Shown here one piece after another: positions 59,215 to 64,000 of a DNA stretch of 64,000 nucleotides. The notes below the pieces were generated by a model. That model searched no databases, was not told the origin of the DNA, and was given only the letters and a program-made list of their open reading frames with translations. Source of the stretch: Trichoplax sp. H2. Its lineage: Eukaryota > Placozoa > Uniplacotomia > Trichoplacea. The stretch spans positions 124,001 to 188,000 of the forward strand of contig NOWV01000034.1 of assembly GCA_003344405.1 (NCBI GenBank), written 5' to 3'. Both the position numbers and the translations under genes were made by a program. Each line of letters starts with the position of its first letter. Within the stretch, counting starts at the first letter, position 1.

Positions 59215-60129
59215 ATGTTAGCGAATTTATCAAATATCTTCCGTCGAATCTCAACCAACATCATTACGCAAAGACAAAACCTTGTCTTAAGTCTATCACA
59301 ATGGTAAGAGCTTAGCAAGAGACCAATGTCAAATGATTGAAGGCCTTGACTTAATTATTATTATCGACTAATCGATCGCTCGCTCGTGTACCATGGACTA
59401 CTAAAAAATGAAATTTTAAATTTTAAAAATAGCTCATGCTTGTACCTTTTACTTGTACTTTACATTATCACCGACTCACTGCACACTAAGCATATTTAAT
59501 ATTTAGAATCTAAAACTGGTGCTCATGACTCAATTTTTGTAGAAATGGATGATGTACTGTGCGTGCGTACTTGTTTAGAGTTCTGCATGAAATGACATAT
59601 ACGAGTTGGTATGCTCATAGGTCTTACAAAAGTGACTAATCAATAGACAGCAGCGTTACTATCTATTTAGCCATACACTCCTAAAGTACGTAATTACCAT
59701 ACCAAATAGCATAAAAGTCCTATTTAGATTGCGTCTTTTTAAGTGTCGTAGTTTGGAAATTTTCCTCTGCGATGTCTAGGATTACGGATAAAGATAAACA
59801 TACGCGTAAATAGGATCATTTTGAGCTCTTGAGAGTACTTCATGTAAAATCTGCGCAAGAATATCAATCCAAGTTGATATAGAAACTATGCCTTTATTGT
59901 CTGTTACTTAACTTTACAAATTACTGAAATATGCTCTACTAGTGCTAATGACATTGATCTAATTTGGTTCATCAGCTGTAGAGAAATGGCTACCTATGGT
60001 CGTGAATATCAGCCTAATAATTTACAGCGCAAGAGAAAGCATGGATATCTAGCTAGATTGAGAACTGCAGGGGGACGAAAAATTCTGGCTAGAAGACGAA
60101 AGAAAGGCCGTAAATACTTAACACATTAG
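59215..60129 (+). CDS. MRPL34: MRPL34, mitochondrial large-subunit ribosomal protein bL34m
   Basis: Two exons, 59215-59303 and 59976-60129, encode 80 residues (human 92). Exon 1 is a mitochondrial targeting sequence ([16 protein letters not shown], then TQRQNLV). Exon 2 is the bacterial-type L34 domain: [38 protein letters not shown]. Two AG acceptors precede the domain. The downstream one at 59981 would create TGA at the junction (TG plus A), so the upstream AG at 59974-59975 must be used, giving TGC TGT AGA GAA ATG. An internal ATG at 59986 could start a form without presequence. The protein is part of the mitoribosome core. Confidence 0.9.
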
Positions 60130-61450
60130 ACTCGTTTTAATCAATAACAAGTTGTTAAAATGCAATTTTAATGACATTAAACTGTGGCGCAGCATTTCAC
60201 ATTAGCGTCGTCATCTTATTGATTATATCATTGCAAAGTGCAATACAGTTGCCCATTGAAGTAATCAGAGGTTATGACGCTTCAATATCAAATCTAAATT
60301 TTGATTTCTAGATACTGCAATAATACGGTAATCTTCCTGTTTATCTTTGAATTTGTTAATATATAAAAATACTAGTTACTTCTGCAGATATAGCCATGAT
60401 CAACATGTACAGTATAATATTATTACCATTTTATCGAGGTAGTCATATGGTAGATGTCTTATCTGTACAAGATTTTTTAATGTTATTTTGCATTCAGAAG
60501 GCATTGATTTTCGTGAATAAAATTTTACAGTAATAATTCTCTTATGCTATATCAACAAATTTAATAATCGTCAATCTATCTTATAGCATATTTGCCGCTT
60601 GTTGCTTACGGTACGGTATACACGGTAATTATTATACTGTACAACTGTACTGTAGTTGTTAGCGAGCTTGCATTCGAAAACATACTGTACATAGAAATTG
60701 AAGATACATCAACGGATATGCGGTCTATCACAATATGTTCAGGCGAAAAATTTCGTCTTGATGCTCTTTATATTCCTATTGACCTATTTACTGTATTACC
60801 TCACGTGTTCTATGTTCACTTTTCAACAGCGTTTTGAGTTAAATGATAATTATGTGCTGTACATTGGTTCTATAGAGCCAGTAACACTTCTGATACAGTA
60901 GAGTTTAAAGAGAACTGTTTTCCTTCAATTAAAAAGATAATTAACCTGCACGGTACCCCGCCATTTATAGCTCTAAGATTAAGAGTTCGAAAGACATAAG
61001 ATTTTGCCAAAGTTAGCGGAGACCTCTTTTATTAAAAAAAATTCAAAACCTTTTCTTGAGCACAAGTGCTATCAAACATAGAACCATAATAAACACTAAG
61101 TGGCAAACATATAATACTTAAGGCTATAAATTACAAAATATAACAATGTAACGCAATTATTGCTCCATTTCTAAAATATGACAATTATGCTATGATAATA
61201 AAAGAATATAAAAGGATCATTTGCAGAAGTCTACATCACATTTGGGTTACAGTCGAATAGCTAGTTAGGTAAATTGTATCTTATAATATAAAACGTTAAT
61301 ACCTGAATAAAATCGTTTCATACATTTTTACATTTAATCAAATTAGGATAAAATCTATGTAGATTCATATTACAGTCACTAAGTCGTCTGAGTATTAACA
61401 ATTGTCATTACTTTTAATCAATAATAATTATCACCGAAGTTGGAACGGAC
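60130..61450. other. Intergenic between convergent MRPL34 and SPG21
   Basis: AT-rich. A possible AATAAA for MRPL34 is at 60516 and a short TACTG/CAGTA cluster lies at about 60605-60660. Two overlapping open frames at 60592-60901 extend out of that repeat and show no domain, so they are not called. Confidence 0.5.
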
Positions 61451-64000
61451 TTATCCATTGCTGCTTGAATTACTATTTTCTCGAAGTTGATTCTCTAATT
61501 CTGTTTGTACATTGTCTAAGTCTCTCTCGAATTCAGGTGCAACAGCGCTACAGCGAGAGCCAATAAATTGACGCATGTGGATCTTTGTCCATTAATTATA
61601 ATTAGTGTTCGAGAATATTTATTAGTAAATTTGTACCGTATAATGACAAAGTATTAAAATACTATCTGAAACTAATCCATGTCTTACCTGAATATATAAG
61701 TTGACCTCTACGCTACGACTCAAATACGGAAAATTCCCTCCGTCTTTTAAATGAGCCCTTCGGCTGTTAGGATAGCATTTATACATTTCTTCTTTTACAT
61801 TTTGGGATAGCGCAGACTCATCGAAAACCTAGATTTTTTTGTACAAAAGTCAATAGTTATACCCACATACGTGTATATGGTGTTTTCTCATGTTATAAAT
61901 GTGATATCATGTAATCAAACTACTCTGTCAATCTTTTTTACGCACATCAATGATTGTAATAATAACATCATTTAATTTCTGCGGTTCTACATAACTATCG
62001 GAACAGTTCAGTTTTAATCGTGATGCCAGTTGGGATCTTTTTAAACCTTCCACCTTAAGTAAAAAAGAAATTATTGATTAGTTGTAACAAGTTATCGTCT
62101 TGAATATCAAGGAAATAGTAATTACCCGTTCGACCATAAAGTCTACAGAATCTGCCACGTCCTTATCGACAATATCGTCATTGAATCCTTCCAGTATAAT
62201 TCGCTTCAGTAAGAACGAAGGCATGAGCCAAAAACTAGTAAATTATAGTACAGGAATAGAATCAATGTTTGTATTGGTCATGGTCACAGTAGCCAAGGCT
62301 AAATGTCACTATTCACAATTCAACTTATTAACCATAAACGCACCAAGAAAAATGAAACGTTACGTTCGATTACAACTTACGTTGATGAAATCGCATTATG
62401 GGTAAACACCGATGTATCAGAAAACGAATTACATAATATTATTGAGTGAATACGAGGGTTTATGTGGGTACTTTCAGCTACTTTCTGAGCTAAGAATCCG
62501 CCTAGAGAAGCGCCAAATAAGTGTACCTAGAAATAGAACCGTGATAACTTCAGATGCCACCTTACTGCATATATGGATCGCTTTATAACATTGATTTCGT
62601 TCTGCAGAGATTTACGTAAGTACAATCTGCCTTTACTGATTCAATAAAGCGTTCCATACTTGGAACGTCGAAAGAAACAACATTCACTAAGCTATTATCC
62701 TGAAAAATTACCTTATCTAATTGCAGTGTATCTAATAACTTTTTAAATCCTTCAGTCCATTCTGCGTGGGTCCAGTACGAAGGATACTCAACCTTGAAGA
62801 TAGAACGAAAGTTAAATACTTTGCTTGACAAACTATATGGAGAACTAAATTTATGTGCAAACACAAGTTAGTAAAAGGAGGCAGACTTTATTGTATTGAA
62901 AGCATTGTCATTTGATATACTGGAACTCAAGAGGGTACGTACCGATATCACTCTGTATCCAACGGAAGATAAGAATACGATCTGCTTGAAAAATACATCT
63001 GCGCTGCCACTTGCTGGAGGCAGAAATATTAATGGCGAACGCACACTTCTAGGACCAGCGTCATAGATAACCCAATTTTCGCTTTTATTGTCAATAGCGA
63101 CCTACAGTACAATAAACGATTTAGCAGTATGAGTTGGTTCAGCTGTTTTACTGTTGTGCAAGTAGCATTGGAAATATTGTCTGTATGTCATGTACATTAT
63201 ATTGTCCTTTAGCCAAGATGCAAATGATATCTGGTATTTGATCATGGTTTTAGAATGATAGTATAATTTGTAGCAATACTATATTATAATTAGCGTTTTT
63301 GGCCATTTCTATCCCAGTCGGAAAAAACAATTCCGAAGGTACAATTTATTGCCAATGAAAATCAGGGATGACACTATTTGAAGCCCTTGTTCCATTTTAA
63401 AATCCAATCTATCGTGAGCATAATAAACAAGTAGACATACACTTGCACGCATCAAGTTGGTCATCATCAAGTCAATCATGTCATCATAATTAGATGTCAA
63501 GTTCTGTATGCGCACTGTTATTGTACTGTATTGGCTATAATTTCTTCAATATTAATCCTCTAAATGGTTTTCAATGCAGTCGCTAGAGTGTGGATGAAAT
63601 ACAGTTCTGTTGAAGTCTTTACGCTTCATGATGTCGTGAACTCACTTTCAAAAAGATACAGTCGATAGGTAAGGTTAAAATTATGAAAAGTGTATCAACT
63701 TGATTATTAAATATTATTATTGTTCCGTATCCAGCTAGTTATAATGTATAATATCTAAAGTGCAGAATATTATACCATAGACCAATACAGGTCAACAACG
63801 CTAATGGATGCTATTTATACATAACTAGTGAACAGCATTGATTTTCAATGTTGACTTGGAGTCTATAACATCACATCAACTTTGATGGGTATTTCTTCTT
63901 GAAGAATACTAGCATACTCCTTGAGCTATACATTGAATTATCGATCCCTTCTTACCTTTCGCTGAGCAATGGTAGAACGAAAACTTTGATATTCGGGCGA
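61451..64000 (-). CDS. SPG21: SPG21 / maspardin, alpha/beta-hydrolase-fold protein (5' end off window)
   Basis: Eight exons are inside the window: 64000-63956 (continues beyond the right edge), 63101-62943, 62792-62712, 62526-62381, 62234-62126, 62053-61946, 61828-61688, 61582-61451. Phases agree and give 306 residues; human maspardin has 308, so only a few N-terminal residues are missing. Matches run throughout: [100 protein letters not shown]. The GASLGG elbow carries the Ser position, but the family has no proven hydrolase activity. Maspardin is an endosome/trans-Golgi-associated protein that binds CD4 in mammals; loss causes Mast syndrome. The C-terminal tail after NLYIQ diverges. Confidence 0.94.

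Overview
The window is AT-rich, intron-rich animal nuclear DNA. I rebuilt the genes by hand from GT-AG exon boundaries, reading phase and remembered similarity to human families. STK33, endophilin A, maspardin and a DEAF1-type SAND protein indicate a metazoan. Small introns, human-like protein lengths and very AT-rich spacers fit a placozoan such as Trichoplax or Hoilungia, but that assignment is inference. No rRNA, tRNA, CRISPR array or intact transposon was recognised.

Layout, left to right: SND1 (+, 337-11203, 33 exons); a DEAF1-like SAND gene (+, 13152-18917); PATL1 (-, 26712-21347, 17 exons); a composite minisatellite next to an array of palindromic TACTG/CAGTA repeats (26.8-28.0 kb); STK33 (-, 36798-31163, 13 exons); a 6.8 kb stretch with no secure gene; endophilin A (-, 49296-43590, 9 exons); an intronless bacterial-type alpha/beta hydrolase (+, 50880-51770); an ARL10-like small GTPase (+, about 53225-55709); NDUFS4 (-, 58869-57041) and MRPL34 (+, 59215-60129) as a head-to-head pair of mitochondrial genes; and SPG21/maspardin (-, 61451 to beyond the right edge).

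The genes are ordinary single-copy housekeeping or signalling genes, not a pathway cluster. SND1 and PATL1 both act in cytoplasmic mRNA metabolism. NDUFS4 and MRPL34 both serve mitochondria and share a 345 bp intergenic region. Endophilin and maspardin both work in endosomal or membrane trafficking. The less ordinary items are the hydrolase (a candidate bacterial transfer), a SAND domain with an altered DNA-contact motif and no MYND finger, an ARL10-like GTPase with a broken guanine-specificity motif, and the self-complementary TACTGTACAG repeats that recur near several gene 5' ends. I did not find a convincing new multi-gene system.
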